Part shown: positions 7,959-16,754 of the stretch, one piece after another
Layout: each line of letters begins with the position of its first letter
Numbering within the stretch: the stretch's first letter is position 1
NCBI GenBank assembly: GCA_017622505.1
Contig: JAGAQZ010000026.1
Span: forward strand, 1-51,806
Source of the DNA: Lachnospiraceae bacterium
GTDB taxonomy: Bacteria; Bacillota; Clostridia; Lachnospirales; Lachnospiraceae
Reading direction: 5' to 3'
DNA length: 51,806 nucleotides
Position numbers and translations under genes: made by a program
Notes under the pieces: model-generated
Told to the model about the DNA's origin: nothing
Databases searched by the model: none
The model's input: the letters and a program-made list of their open reading frames with translations, nothing else

Positions 7959-9392
7959 TTAGTACGCCTTACCCCAATATACCATTTTTGAAGCAGGTTT
8001 GCCACAACAAATACACTTATCTGACAATTTTTCCTGTTCAAAAGGCATACAACGGCTGGTTGCCGCAGCGTCTTCTTTTACCTTATCTTCACAAGCTCTG
8101 TCGCCACACCACATAGCTTTCACGAAACCGGGCTTATTCTCTAAAATATCTAAGAACTCCGCATAATCCGTAGCGGTATAGGTATGTTCTTCGCGATGTG
8201 CGCGGGCTCTTTCAAGCATTTCAACCTGAATCTGATCAAGAAGTTCCGCTACCTTAACTTCTAACTCATCTAAATTAATTTCAATCTTCTCACCGGTATC
8301 TCTGCGGGCAAGTACAGCCTTATTTGCTTCGATGTCGCGGGGACCAATTTCAATACGTACGGGAATACCGCGCATTTCCTGCTCAGAGAACTTCCAACCG
8401 GGTGACTTGTCGGTATCATCTACTTTCACGCGGAAGCCTTTTAAGCGGTCTTTTAATTCATAAGCCTTGTCAAGTACGCCTTCCTTCTTCTGCTGGATAG
8501 GAATAATCGCAACCTGTACAGGTGCTACTCTGGGCGGTAAAACAAGACCTGAATTGTCGCCGTGTACCATGATGATGGCACCGATTAATCTGGTGGTCAT
8601 ACCCCAAGATGTCTGGTGTACGTATTCGAGTTTGTTTTCTTTTGATGTATACTGGATGCCGAATGCTTTCGCAAAACCGTCACCGAAGTTGTGGCTGGTA
8701 CCTGACTGCAACGCCTTACCGTCATGCATCAATGCTTCAATAGTGTAAGTTGCAATTGCGCCTGCGAATTTTTCTTTATCGGTCTTCTGACCTTTGACAA
8801 CAGGGATTGCTAAAACATTCTCAAGGAAGTCAGCGTATACATTTAGCATCTGAATGGTACGTGCTTCTGCTTCTTCTGCGGTTGCGTGTGCAGTATGACC
8901 CTCCTGCCATAAGAATTCACGGCTTCTTAAGAAAGGTCTTGTGGTCTTCTCCCAACGAACAACGCTGCACCACTGGTTATATACCTTAGGCAAATCACGG
9001 TATGAATGTACTTCGTTTGCATAGAAATCGCAGAACAAAGTCTCTGAGGTGGGACGTACGCACATTCTCTCCTGTAAGGGTTCCAAACCGCCGTGGGTTA
9101 CCCACGCAACTTCAGGTGCAAAGCCTTCTACATGATCCTTTTCTTTCTGTAAAAGACTCTCGGGAATGAACATCGGTAAGTATACATTCTCTACTCCCGT
9201 CTCCTTAAAACGCGCATCCAACTGACTCTGAATCAACTCCCAGATTGCATAACCTGCGGGCTTGATTACCATACAGCCTTTTACACTGGTGTAATCGATT
9301 AACTCTGCTTTCTTTACCACATCCGTATACCACTGGGCGAAATCCACGTCCATGGATGTGATGGCTTCCACTAATTTCTTGTCTTCTGCCAT
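7959..9392 (-). CDS. proS: Prolyl-tRNA synthetase (short, archaeal/eukaryote-like type)
   Basis: 477 residues, the size of the short class lacking the bacterial editing insertion. Class II signatures are seen: [11 protein letters not shown] (motif 2 region), [15 protein letters not shown] and the motif 3 region [17 protein letters not shown]. The C-terminal zinc-type domain has [18 protein letters not shown] and ends in the typical WGKAY. It charges tRNA-Pro in the cytosol. Transcription is preceded by a proline T-box (9702-9951), so it should rise when uncharged tRNA-Pro accumulates. The roughly 310-base stretch between the T-box and the start codon is unusually long and holds a large palindrome. 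GGAG lies just before the ATG. Confidence 0.95.
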   Translation of the reverse strand: MAEDKKLVEAITSMDVDFAQWYTDVVKKAELIDYTSVKGCMVIKPAGYAIWELIQSQLDARFKETGVENVYLPMFIPESLLQKEKDHVEGFAPEVAWVTHGGLEPLQERMCVRPTSETLFCDFYANEVHSYRDLPKVYNQWCSVVRWEKTTRPFLRSREFLWQEGHTAHATAEEAEARTIQMLNVYADFLENVLAIPVVKGQKTDKEKFAGAIATYTIEALMHDGKALQSGTSHNFGDGFAKAFGIQYTSKENKLEYVHQTSWGMTTRLIGAIIMVHGDNSGLVLPPRVAPVQVAIIPIQQKKEGVLDKAYELKDRLKGFRVKVDDTDKSPGWKFSEQEMRGIPVRIEIGPRDIEANKAVLARRDTGEKIEINLDELEVKVAELLDQIQVEMLERARAHREEHTYTATDYAEFLDILENKPGFVKAMWCGDRACEDKVKEDAAATSRCMPFEQEKLSDKCICCGKPASKMVYWGKAY

Positions 9393-9459
9393 GATTCTTC
9401 TCCTTTATTTTTTATATTATAAATTTGCTTTATTAAGTTTCTTTTTTCCTTGACTATCC

Positions 9460-9689
9460 GTTTCTGTACATCCTTATAAAATCCTGCGACCTTGCGGAGA
9501 ATATTAGTTTTTGAGTAATTTGTTTCATTCCCAGTGATTTTCCGACACAATGTCGGAAAAAGGTGCAATCGAGCCAGGACGGCGAGTTTGCACCGTTCAC
9601 GTCCACTTCTTTTCTAAAATATCCCACAAATTGCGTCCAAAAACTTATATTCGAAGAACGGAGCAGATTTTATAAGGATACGCAGAAAC
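9460..9689. repeat. Large palindromic element between T-box and proS
   Basis: Two 63-base arms (9460-9522 and 9627-9689) are imperfect inverted copies. They share blocks such as CAAATT, CAAAAACT, ATATTC, ATTTTATAAGGAT and CAGAAAC, with small gaps between. The centre holds two separate hairpins: TTTTCCGACA/TGTCGGAAAA with a 3-base loop (9538-9560), and GGTGCAA/TTGCACC enclosing a GC-rich loop (9562-9594). In the proS transcript this would fold into one long structure after the T-box terminator. It could be a MITE-like insertion or an extra regulatory element. Confidence 0.6.
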
Positions 9690-9701
9690 CATTTCCTGAA
9701 A

Positions 9702-9951
9702 ATAAAAAAGCTCTCCCGTCCCCAAGGGACCGAAAAGCTCGGCGATACCACCCTAATTAATGCTTACGCATTCACTCATCCTACCGTTAACGCCGGTGCT
9801 ACGCCTGTGATTAGCAGGAACTCCGAGGCGGGTTCGATACAAGGGGACGTCGGAATCTCACAGCCTGGCAGGACATTGAAACTCTCCTGTCGGATTCCTT
9901 CTCTGAAAACGTACTGATATCTACTATTCCTCATCAACGCTTTTACAATAT
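9702..9951 (-). promoter_or_regulatory. T-box riboswitch leader of proS (proline)
   Basis: On the minus strand the antiterminator sequence AGGGTGGTATCGCC (9741-9754) is a close match to the T-box consensus that pairs with the tRNA NCCA end. It is followed by a GC-rich terminator hairpin (9710-9740) and a T-rich run (9702-9709). Upstream are stem-I features: GAGGAATAGTA, CAGAGAAGG and a distal hairpin closed by GGAATC/GATTCC. GAA (9833-9835) then leads into CCC (9830-9832) or CCG (9829-9831); both possible specifier triplets encode proline, agreeing with proS downstream. Exact stem boundaries were judged by eye. Confidence 0.9.
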
Positions 9952-9957
9952 ATAACG

Positions 9958-9986
9958 ATTTTAGGCATAAAATCAGGTTTTGTCAA
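9958..9986 (-). promoter_or_regulatory. Promoter of the T-box-proS transcript
   Basis: Minus strand TTGACA (9981-9986), 17-bp spacer, TAAAAT (9958-9963). The predicted start near 9951 matches the 5' end of the T-box fold. TTTTAGGCA (9959-9967) and its inverted copy TGCCTAAAA (9987-9995) flank the promoter elements. Confidence 0.7.
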
Positions 9987-10074
9987 TGCCTAAAAAAGCC
10001 ATTTTACGCTTTTCCCTGTCTTTTTCTTATCCCCGCCTTATCTACTGCTCAACCAAACTATAATGTAAATAAAA

Positions 10075-10113
10075 TTTACACAGAATTTACATTCAAGTGA
10101 ACCAAACTTTACA
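10075..10113 (+). promoter_or_regulatory. PhoP-box-like array of four direct repeats
   Basis: TTTACA occurs at 10075, 10086 and 10108, with the degenerate GTGAAC at 10097, so four hexamers are spaced exactly 11 bp apart. Bacillus PhoP binds tandem TT(A/C/T)ACA-like hexamers with about 11-bp period. The array sits about 120 bases upstream of a Na/Pi cotransporter followed by an OmpR-type two-component pair. I infer a Pho-type control region. Confidence 0.65.
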
Positions 10114-10232
10114 TACCGGTTTTAAGATGGGATTGAAAAAGCTTTTTGCGTCTTTTTTCTTAATTTTTTTTGCATACATTAATAATATTTTTTAACCAAA
10201 AATAATATAAATATATTTTTACGGAGGATAAT

Positions 10233-12002
10233 ATGGATTTTTTTGACATTCTAACACTTATTGGCGGTTTGGCCATGTTTCTTTTTGGTATGCAGGTCCT
10301 TGGAGACGGACTGACACAAGCTTCCGGCGGACGTATGGAAAGCATCTTGGAGAAGCTGACTTCCAACCCTTTTAAGGGCGTTTTCTTAGGTATGCTGGTA
10401 ACCGCTGTAATTCAATCTTCTTCCGCCACCACTGTCATGGTTGTCGGTTTCGTAAATGCCGGCATTATGAAATTATCCCAGGCCGTAGGCGTTATTATGG
10501 GTGCAAACATCGGTACCACCATTACTTCCTGGATTTTGAGTTTGACCGGTATCGAAGGTGACAACTTCTTAATCCAAATGTTAAAACCTCAGAACTTCTC
10601 ACCTATCCTTGCTATCATCGGTATTTTCCTTGTTATGACAGCCAAAAAGGAAAGCAAGAAAAACCTTGGTAACATTCTTGTCGGTTTTGCAGTTTTAATG
10701 TTTGGTATGAACACGATGAGTGATACCGTAAAACCTCTGGCTGACGTTCCTGAATTCGCAGAATTTCTTCTGATGTTTGAAAACCCCTTCTTCGGCGTTT
10801 TTGCAGGTATGCTTTTAACTGCAATTATTCAAAGTTCATCTGCATCCGTGGGTATTTTGCAGGCTCTCTGTTCCACCGGTGCCGTAAGCTATGCCGTGGC
10901 AATTCCTATTATTATGGGACAGAATATCGGTACCTGTATCACGGCGCTTTTATCTTCCATCGGTGCAAGCAAGAATGCCCGCCGCGCTGCTTTGGTACAC
11001 TTGTATTTTAACTTGATCGGAACCTTAAGTTTCTTAATTCTTTTCTATATTTTGCATGCAGTGATAGACTTTGGTTTTATGGGTGTTGCAGCAAATGAAA
11101 TGGGTATCGCAGTGGTTCACTCCTGCTTTAATGTATTTGCAACCCTGCTTTTACTTCCTTTTTCTAAAATGCTTGAAAAGCTTGCTTGCCTTACTATCAA
11201 GGACAATGATGAAAAACCTGCAACCGCGGAAGAAAAAAGCTTCGCACTTTTGGACGAACGTTTCTTTGAAGCTCCCGGTCTTGCGGTAGAACAATGCCGC
11301 AACGCAGCATCCGACATGGCCGGCAAAGCCAAAGAAGCACTGATGCTGGCGCAAAGTCTCTTTGAACAATATGACGAAAACATTTTAAAAGAAGTAATGG
11401 AAGCAGAAGACCTTTTGGATCGCTACGAAGACGAATTAGGCAGCTACCTTGTAAAATTAAGCAGCCGCAGTCTTTCCGAAAAAGATAGCCACATGCTTTC
11501 AATTCTGTTACACTGTATAGGAGACTTGGAACGCATCGGCGATCACGCAGTAAACCTGGCGCACTCCGCGAAAGAAATGCATGATAAAAACTTACGTTTC
11601 TCAAGCAGTGCCGAAAATGAACTGGCCGTATTTGTTCGTGCGGTAAACGAAATTCTGGAAACCGCTGTTAACTCCTTCGAAGAACAGGACGAAACCGTTG
11701 CGCGCAGCGTAGAACCGCTGGAAGAAGTAATTGACCAGTTAAACGACGAAATGAAAGACAGACACATTATCCGACTTCGCCGTGGCGAATGTACCATTGA
11801 AATGGGCTTTATTCTTGCCGATGTAATGAACAATTACGAACGTATCTCGGATCACTGTTCCAACATCGCAATTTGTGCTATTCAGGAAAATACCGATGTG
11901 GAAGCTCACGATTATATCGTTAATTTAAAAACCAAAGACAGTGCCGCTTTCCTGGCGTCTGTAGAACAGTACAAGAAGAAATTTTATCTGCCCCGCATCT
12001 AG
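10233..12002 (+). CDS. Na+/phosphate cotransporter with C-terminal PhoU-like domain (NptA/YjbB type)
   Basis: 589 residues. Residues 1-320 are the membrane part with two inverted repeats, each carrying the signature QSSSA (61-65 and 200-204) and GxNIGT (ANIGTTIT near 91, QNIGTCIT about 230). Residues 350-570 are helical and PhoU-like, with ERIGDHAVNLA and YERISDHCSN repeats that in PhoU bind metal clusters. It should import inorganic phosphate with Na+ at the cell membrane, the PhoU part probably sensing or regulating. It is followed 48 bases later by a response regulator and histidine kinase, and preceded by a Pho-box-like array, which together suggest a phosphate-responsive unit. Confidence 0.9.
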   Translation: MDFFDILTLIGGLAMFLFGMQVLGDGLTQASGGRMESILEKLTSNPFKGVFLGMLVTAVIQSSSATTVMVVGFVNAGIMKLSQAVGVIMGANIGTTITSWILSLTGIEGDNFLIQMLKPQNFSPILAIIGIFLVMTAKKESKKNLGNILVGFAVLMFGMNTMSDTVKPLADVPEFAEFLLMFENPFFGVFAGMLLTAIIQSSSASVGILQALCSTGAVSYAVAIPIIMGQNIGTCITALLSSIGASKNARRAALVHLYFNLIGTLSFLILFYILHAVIDFGFMGVAANEMGIAVVHSCFNVFATLLLLPFSKMLEKLACLTIKDNDEKPATAEEKSFALLDERFFEAPGLAVEQCRNAASDMAGKAKEALMLAQSLFEQYDENILKEVMEAEDLLDRYEDELGSYLVKLSSRSLSEKDSHMLSILLHCIGDLERIGDHAVNLAHSAKEMHDKNLRFSSSAENELAVFVRAVNEILETAVNSFEEQDETVARSVEPLEEVIDQLNDEMKDRHIIRLRRGECTIEMGFILADVMNNYERISDHCSNIAICAIQENTDVEAHDYIVNLKTKDSAAFLASVEQYKKKFYLPRI

Positions 12003-12050
12003 TCGGGCATTGCATAATCCGCCTTTTATCAGGCAGAAAGGAAACATCCT

Positions 12051-12731
12051 ATGGCTTTAATATATATTGTTGAAGATGATAAAAACATTCTGGAAATAGA
12101 AAGCTTTGCCTTAAAAAACTCCGGTTACGACATACGTGGTTTTGCCACTGCCAAAGAATTTTATAAAGCCCTAAATGATTTTCTGCCGGACCTAATTCTT
12201 CTTGATATTATGCTACCCGACGAGGACGGTCTGAGCATATTAAAGAAACTTCGTTCCGACGTCAAAACCAAGTCGCTTCCCATTATTTTGGTTACCGCCA
12301 AAACAACGGAAATTGACAAGGTCAAGGGCCTGGATTCCGGCGCCGATGATTATATGACCAAACCCTTCGGCGTAATGGAACTCATATCCAGAGTCAAAGC
12401 TCTGTTGCGACGTGCACTGGCCGGTGCATCGGACGCATCCGTGTATGAATTTATGGAAATTGTAATGGACGTGGACAAGCGTTTAATTACCGTAAGCGGT
12501 GAAACTTGTGATTTGACCTACAAAGAATATGAACTCCTGAAATTGTTTATGGCAAATCCGGGCATCGTTATCAAACGTGAACGCATTTTAGAGAAGATTT
12601 GGGGTACGGATTTCGAAGGAGAATCCCGCACCATTGATATGCATATCAAGAATCTTCGTCAAAAATTAAAAACCGCCGGCAAATATATCAAAACAATTCG
12701 CAACGTAGGATATGTTTTAAACGGCGAATAA
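12051..12731 (+). CDS. OmpR/PhoB-family response regulator
   Basis: 226 residues. The receiver domain (1-120) has the acidic pair ED/D at 8-10, phosphoacceptor Asp52 in LILLDIMLPDEDG, Thr in VTAKT and Lys in YMTKPFG. The C-terminal winged helix (about 130-225) has YKEYELLKLFM, RERILEKIWG and RTIDMHIKNLRQKL. It binds DNA when phosphorylated by the kinase encoded next. The link with the preceding phosphate transporter and its Pho-box-like array suggests a PhoP-like role; this is inferred from context, as OmpR-family members look alike. GAAAGGAAA lies upstream of the ATG. Confidence 0.93.
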   Translation: MALIYIVEDDKNILEIESFALKNSGYDIRGFATAKEFYKALNDFLPDLILLDIMLPDEDGLSILKKLRSDVKTKSLPIILVTAKTTEIDKVKGLDSGADDYMTKPFGVMELISRVKALLRRALAGASDASVYEFMEIVMDVDKRLITVSGETCDLTYKEYELLKLFMANPGIVIKRERILEKIWGTDFEGESRTIDMHIKNLRQKLKTAGKYIKTIRNVGYVLNGE

Positions 12732-12763
12732 AATGAAAACTCTATAAAATAGGAGGATAACCT

Positions 12764-14095
12764 ATGAGAAAGAAAATAAACATACAATTGATTGGCATTG
12801 CCCTTCTGTCTATGTTGCTGACCATGGTTCTTCTCCTTTTTGTTTACTACGGAATCTTCCAAAAACAGGTATTGGACGAACTTAAAACCGTTGCCCATAT
12901 GATGGGAAGCATGGAAAACCTCACCGTATACAGCGTCAAAGATTATCAAACCAAATTAGACAACATACGAATTACACTGTTAGACACTGATGGCAGCGTA
13001 TTATATGACAGCGATGCAAATGCGGCAGAAATGGATAATCACGCCCTGCGTCCCGAAATTTCCGTGGCCTATTCAAACGGCGAAGCTTACGCAATCCGCG
13101 AATCCGATACCTTATCCCAAAACACTTACTATTATGCCATTCTTTTAGATAATGGTGGTGTTTTACGTGTTGCAAAGGAAGCTAACAGCATTTTAAGTAT
13201 CTTTGCCTCTTCCCTGCCCTCACTTTTGATTATTATTATTTCGCTTACCACAGTCTGCACCGTGGTAGCACGACTCTTTACCAAATCATTGATGAAACCC
13301 ATAGATAATATTGCCAAAGACCTTGACCATATGGGAGAGGTAAAGACCTACGACGAATTAAAACCCTTCATCGAGACCATCCAAAGCCAACATGAAGATA
13401 TTATCAAAAATGCCAAACTTCGCCAGGAGTTTACCGCCAATGTTTCCCACGAATTGAAAACGCCCTTAACCGTGATTTCCGGATATTCTGAATTAATTGA
13501 AAACGGTATGACCGGCGCAGAAGACACCATTCGTTTTTCAAAAGAAATTCATCGCAATTCCACAAGACTTTTAACATTAATTAACGATATATTAAGACTT
13601 TCCGAACTAGACTCCGGCGAACAGAATACACCTATGGAAGACATAGATTTGTATGAATTATCCGACAACTGCATTTCTATGTTGCAGATGAATGCCGAAA
13701 AAAATAATGTCATCTTAGATTTAAAAGGTCCTCACCTAACTGTATTTGCCAATCGTCAAATGCTGGAAGAAATGATTTATAATTTGTGCGATAACGGAAT
13801 TCGCTACAACAAACCGAATGGCAAAGTAGAGGTATCAATCAGGGAAAATAATGAGAATGTTATTTTTATGGTAAGCGACACAGGTATTGGCATTTCGAAA
13901 GAAAATATTAATCGGATTTTTGAACGATTTTATCGCGTGGACAAAAGCCGTTCCAAGCAGACCGGCGGTACCGGTTTAGGCCTCGCAATTGTAAAACACA
14001 TCGCCGAACAAATGAATGCACAAATTCAAATTGATAGTGAATTAGAAAAAGGGACTACTATTACCATATTATTTCCCAAGAAGGTTCCTTCGTAA
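12764..14095 (+). CDS. Membrane sensor histidine kinase (PhoR/ResE-like)
   Basis: 443 residues. Transmembrane helices near 8-28 and 146-168 bracket an extracytoplasmic sensor of about 115 residues. A cytoplasmic linker follows, then HisKA with FTANVSHELKTPLTVISGY (phosphorylated His near 231). The HATPase domain has the N box NLCDNGIRYNKPNG, G1 DTGIGIS, the F box RFYRVDKSRS and G2 GGTGLGLAIVKHI. It forms a two-component pair with the response regulator 32 bases upstream, preceded by AGGAGG. No PAS domain is obvious, so it is closer to the short PhoR type. The signal is unknown; phosphate limitation is suggested by the neighbouring transporter. Confidence 0.92.
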   Translation: MRKKINIQLIGIALLSMLLTMVLLLFVYYGIFQKQVLDELKTVAHMMGSMENLTVYSVKDYQTKLDNIRITLLDTDGSVLYDSDANAAEMDNHALRPEISVAYSNGEAYAIRESDTLSQNTYYYAILLDNGGVLRVAKEANSILSIFASSLPSLLIIIISLTTVCTVVARLFTKSLMKPIDNIAKDLDHMGEVKTYDELKPFIETIQSQHEDIIKNAKLRQEFTANVSHELKTPLTVISGYSELIENGMTGAEDTIRFSKEIHRNSTRLLTLINDILRLSELDSGEQNTPMEDIDLYELSDNCISMLQMNAEKNNVILDLKGPHLTVFANRQMLEEMIYNLCDNGIRYNKPNGKVEVSIRENNENVIFMVSDTGIGISKENINRIFERFYRVDKSRSKQTGGTGLGLAIVKHIAEQMNAQIQIDSELEKGTTITILFPKKVPS

Positions 14096-14122
14096 ATCAC
14101 AAATATTTCTAAATAATAAAAA

Positions 14123-14150
14123 AAGAGACGTTGAAAACTCAACGTCTCTT
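14123..14150. terminator. Bidirectional terminator
   Basis: A perfect 12-bp stem (AAGAGACGTTGA, loop AAAC) is flanked by A-rich and T-rich runs, between the convergent kinase and Tic20-like genes. Confidence 0.88.
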
Positions 14151-14168
14151 TTGATGATTTCACTTTAA

Positions 14169-14429
14169 TTATTTAATAAGTGTCCATGTACCGATCAAAG
14201 GTAACGGTGTATCATCATCCTGGCAAGCCTTAACGATACCCATGATTGCAAATACTAAAGCTGCAAGCTGAGTAATACCAAGAGGAATGATAGAAGCGAT
14301 TGCGCAGATAAGACCCTGATTTAAGTGCTGCTTAACGCCTTCGTCATCCTTGTGTGCACCTGTAAGGAACACGATTAATGTACCAATCCATGTGATGTAG
14401 CTTACGATTTTAGCTGTTTTTCCAGTCAT
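14169..14429 (-). CDS. Small Tic20/DUF4870-like membrane protein
   Basis: 86 residues with about three hydrophobic segments (near 7-24, 42-60 and 62-77) separated by a short loop carrying KDDEGVKQHLNQGL. That loop, with a His/Asn-Gln just before the second helix, is typical of DUF4870 (Tic20-like) bacterial proteins. Their function in bacteria is unknown. A TTG two codons upstream is possible, but it would be only four bases from the AGGAG site; the ATG is at better spacing. It is monocistronic and ends at the shared terminator. Confidence 0.7.
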   Translation of the reverse strand: MTGKTAKIVSYITWIGTLIVFLTGAHKDDEGVKQHLNQGLICAIASIIPLGITQLAALVFAIMGIVKACQDDDTPLPLIGTWTLIK

Positions 14430-14722
14430 TTTCAATAAACTCCTCTCTTAAAATAAAATAATATCTGTTTATGTAACTACACATAATACACCTTGATTAT
14501 ACAAATACCGAACCGTTCTGTCAACAGTTTTACAAGGTTTTTCCGTATAATTCGTAAATTTTCTTTATAAAAATTTAATAATTTCTTTAGCAAGTAAAAT
14601 TTTATTCTTTTAACATATTCTATTCACATTATTGAAGTAGAGTTATTTTATAACGACTATAAAAGTGATATAATGATAATCAACACATTATGTTACGAAA
14701 TCAACGAAAAGGAGACATCTAT

Positions 14723-15487
14723 ATGGCTCATAAAGAATATATAAGAGAAATCCCCGGAAGCGACACCGTAGTCCTTTGTATTCACGGAATTTTCGGTTCA
14801 CCCGATGTTTTTAAACCGATTCTTAAGCAAATACCTGCAGACTGGTCCGTGTTTAATATTTTGCTGGACGGTCACGGCAAAAGCGTGCAGGACTTTGCCC
14901 GCAGTTCTATGACCAAATGGAAAGGTCAGGTACAACGGACCCTGACCTATTTAAGCGTGCGTTATTCCAAGATTATCATCGTCGGTCACTCTATGGGTAC
15001 TTTATTTGCCCTGCAGGCTGCGGACGGCTCCAATCCCCGCATTAAAGCCTTGTTTCTTTTAGATGTGCCCTTGATGCCAATTTTGCGCCCTTCCTGCGCA
15101 AGCAATGCTTTACAGATTCTTTGCGAAAGAATTCCTGCCGACAATAAGGTGGCCTTTGCCCAAAACGCCGCTGTCAGCGTCACACCGGACAAGCGTGTAT
15201 GGCGCTATTTAACCTGGCTTCCGCGCATTCTCGAGTTGTCGAAAGAAATCGAAATCACGCGCAAATGCATTTCCAAAGTAAAAGTGCCCTGTCGCGTCTT
15301 TTTATCACAAAAAGACGAGTTGGTTTCCTTACGTTCTTACCGATATTTAAAAGGAAATCCCCGCATCAAAGTCTCAATGTTACCGGGTGCAACGCACTTT
15401 TATTTCTCGGAAGAAAATACTGCGCGAATGCAGCGTGCCTTTGCATCTATGTGTCGCAAAGTCAGAACTATGCCAGCCAAGAAATAA
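14723..15487 (+). CDS. Alpha/beta-hydrolase (esterase/lipase-like)
   Basis: 254 residues. CIHGIFGS (near 24-31) forms the oxyanion-hole strand, GHSMG (about 92-96) carries the nucleophile Ser, SQKDELV the acid and GATHFYF the His, so the catalytic triad is complete. It has no signal peptide and is probably cytosolic. AAGGAG eight bases before the ATG decides the start. A TATAAT (about 14669) upstream fits a promoter. Monoacylglycerol lipase-like and carboxylesterase-like relatives have this layout; the substrate cannot be deduced. The following HD-GYP-like gene is about 100 bases away. Confidence 0.85.
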   Translation: MAHKEYIREIPGSDTVVLCIHGIFGSPDVFKPILKQIPADWSVFNILLDGHGKSVQDFARSSMTKWKGQVQRTLTYLSVRYSKIIIVGHSMGTLFALQAADGSNPRIKALFLLDVPLMPILRPSCASNALQILCERIPADNKVAFAQNAAVSVTPDKRVWRYLTWLPRILELSKEIEITRKCISKVKVPCRVFLSQKDELVSLRSYRYLKGNPRIKVSMLPGATHFYFSEENTARMQRAFASMCRKVRTMPAKK

Positions 15488-15588
15488 CCACAAAAATAAT
15501 TTTATTTTCTACATGAATAGTTGCATTTTTCTTTACCAAATCTTATACTCATTTTATGGGGAGATTATGACTTTGGAGGGATTACAAC

Positions 15589-16632
15589 ATGATTTTATCA
15601 ATTGCTCAGGTAAAACCGGGTATGATTCTCGAGAAACCGGTTCTGTTGCCGGGTTCGGACAAGTGTCTGCTCAATGCGGGTGTAGCCTTAAGTTTAAAAA
15701 ATATTGCGCGAATGAGGGAGTTACAAATCCCTTCCGTTCATATTGCGGACAGAAATACTATATACATTTCTCCCGTGGATAAAATTGCCGAAGCTTTCGT
15801 GTCAGATTTTATGCAGTATTCAAGGTCGTTGTGCCCGAATCAGCCGGAAGCAAACTTAAGTGATGAAATCTGCGAATTAGCACGTCGCAATGAGAAACTT
15901 GCAATTAAGTTATCCACCAACGAAGATATTCTTTCGTTTCTTTTACAGCAAAAAATCACAGACAACAAAGGCTTGTACCGCTACAGCATTATGACCTGCG
16001 TTCTCTCCGGCTTAGTTGCCGCAAGAATGAATATGAGTCCCGACGGCATTATAAAATGTATGACCGGTGCACTTTTAAGCGATATCGGTTTATGTGAAAT
16101 GCCTATGCTGATTGGCAAGGAAGATTTCGACGGACAGCAGCTGGCATTATATATGGAACACCCTACCTACGGCTATCACTTTGCGGTGCAGAATAATATC
16201 GACCGCGAAGCCGCAGAGTGTATCCAGTGCCACCATGAGAAATGGAACGGCAGCGGTTATCCCCGCAAGCTAAAGGAAGAAGAAATTCCTTTATCGGCAC
16301 GCATTGTAGCCGTATGCTCTCACTATGCTTCACATATTGCGTACAAAAACGACAAGCCCTATCTTGCCATCGAAGAAATCTACGGCGGTAGCGGAATCTT
16401 CTTCGATTATGAAGTCGTAAAATGTTTTACTTCCACGATTCCGGTATATCCCTTGGGGGCTTTGGTTCGCCTCTCTACCTGTGAAGTCGGAATTGTAGCC
16501 AACATCCGTAAAAACGAAGGCGGTCGTCCCATTGTGAAAGTACACTACAATCGTTTTAACCGCCCCATCACCGAAAGTAAAATCATCGACTTGGGCAAAG
16601 AACGAACCATTTTTATTGAAGAAGTATTATAG
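15589..16632 (+). CDS. Degenerate HD-GYP domain protein
   Basis: 347 residues. The N-terminal about 65 residues match the small domain often preceding HD-GYP. The HD-GYP region (about 125-260) keeps EHPTYG (His191), CHHEKWNGSGYP (His215-216, GSGYP at 221-225) and LSARIVAV. However, several metal-ligand positions are changed: the first His is Tyr132 (RYS for RHS), the HD pair is SD (Ser164-Asp165), and the Asp of the usual VADxYDA is lost (VCSHYAS). The C-terminal 70 residues have the usual YPLGALVRLS segment. I infer that it is not an active cyclic di-GMP phosphodiesterase and may bind nucleotide or protein partners. A good GGAGG-like site lies upstream. Confidence 0.85.
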   Translation: MILSIAQVKPGMILEKPVLLPGSDKCLLNAGVALSLKNIARMRELQIPSVHIADRNTIYISPVDKIAEAFVSDFMQYSRSLCPNQPEANLSDEICELARRNEKLAIKLSTNEDILSFLLQQKITDNKGLYRYSIMTCVLSGLVAARMNMSPDGIIKCMTGALLSDIGLCEMPMLIGKEDFDGQQLALYMEHPTYGYHFAVQNNIDREAAECIQCHHEKWNGSGYPRKLKEEEIPLSARIVAVCSHYASHIAYKNDKPYLAIEEIYGGSGIFFDYEVVKCFTSTIPVYPLGALVRLSTCEVGIVANIRKNEGGRPIVKVHYNRFNRPITESKIIDLGKERTIFIEEVL

Positions 16633-16647
16633 AATTACATGATAAAA

Positions 16648-16696
16648 GGGAGTGTTGCAATGTACGTTGCTACGCTCCCGATTTTATTGTTTTTTA
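16648..16696 (+). terminator. Terminator of the HD-GYP-like gene
   Basis: GGGAG/CTCCC and GCAA/TTGC stems with a small internal loop are followed by GATTTTATTGTTTTTT. Confidence 0.75.
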
Positions 16697-16754
16697 AATT
16701 GTCTGTAAATGTCCAAACTCTCTCTGCATATTCTTTAAATAGCCGGACGCCCCG

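Noticed and set aside
9563-9760. Plus-strand frame of 65 codons across the proS leader.
   Set aside because: It covers the palindrome arm and the T-box terminator in antisense and has no ribosome site.
9820-9845. GGTTCGAT word like a tRNA T-loop.
   Set aside because: No acceptor or anticodon stem fits around it; the region folds as the T-box leader on the other strand.
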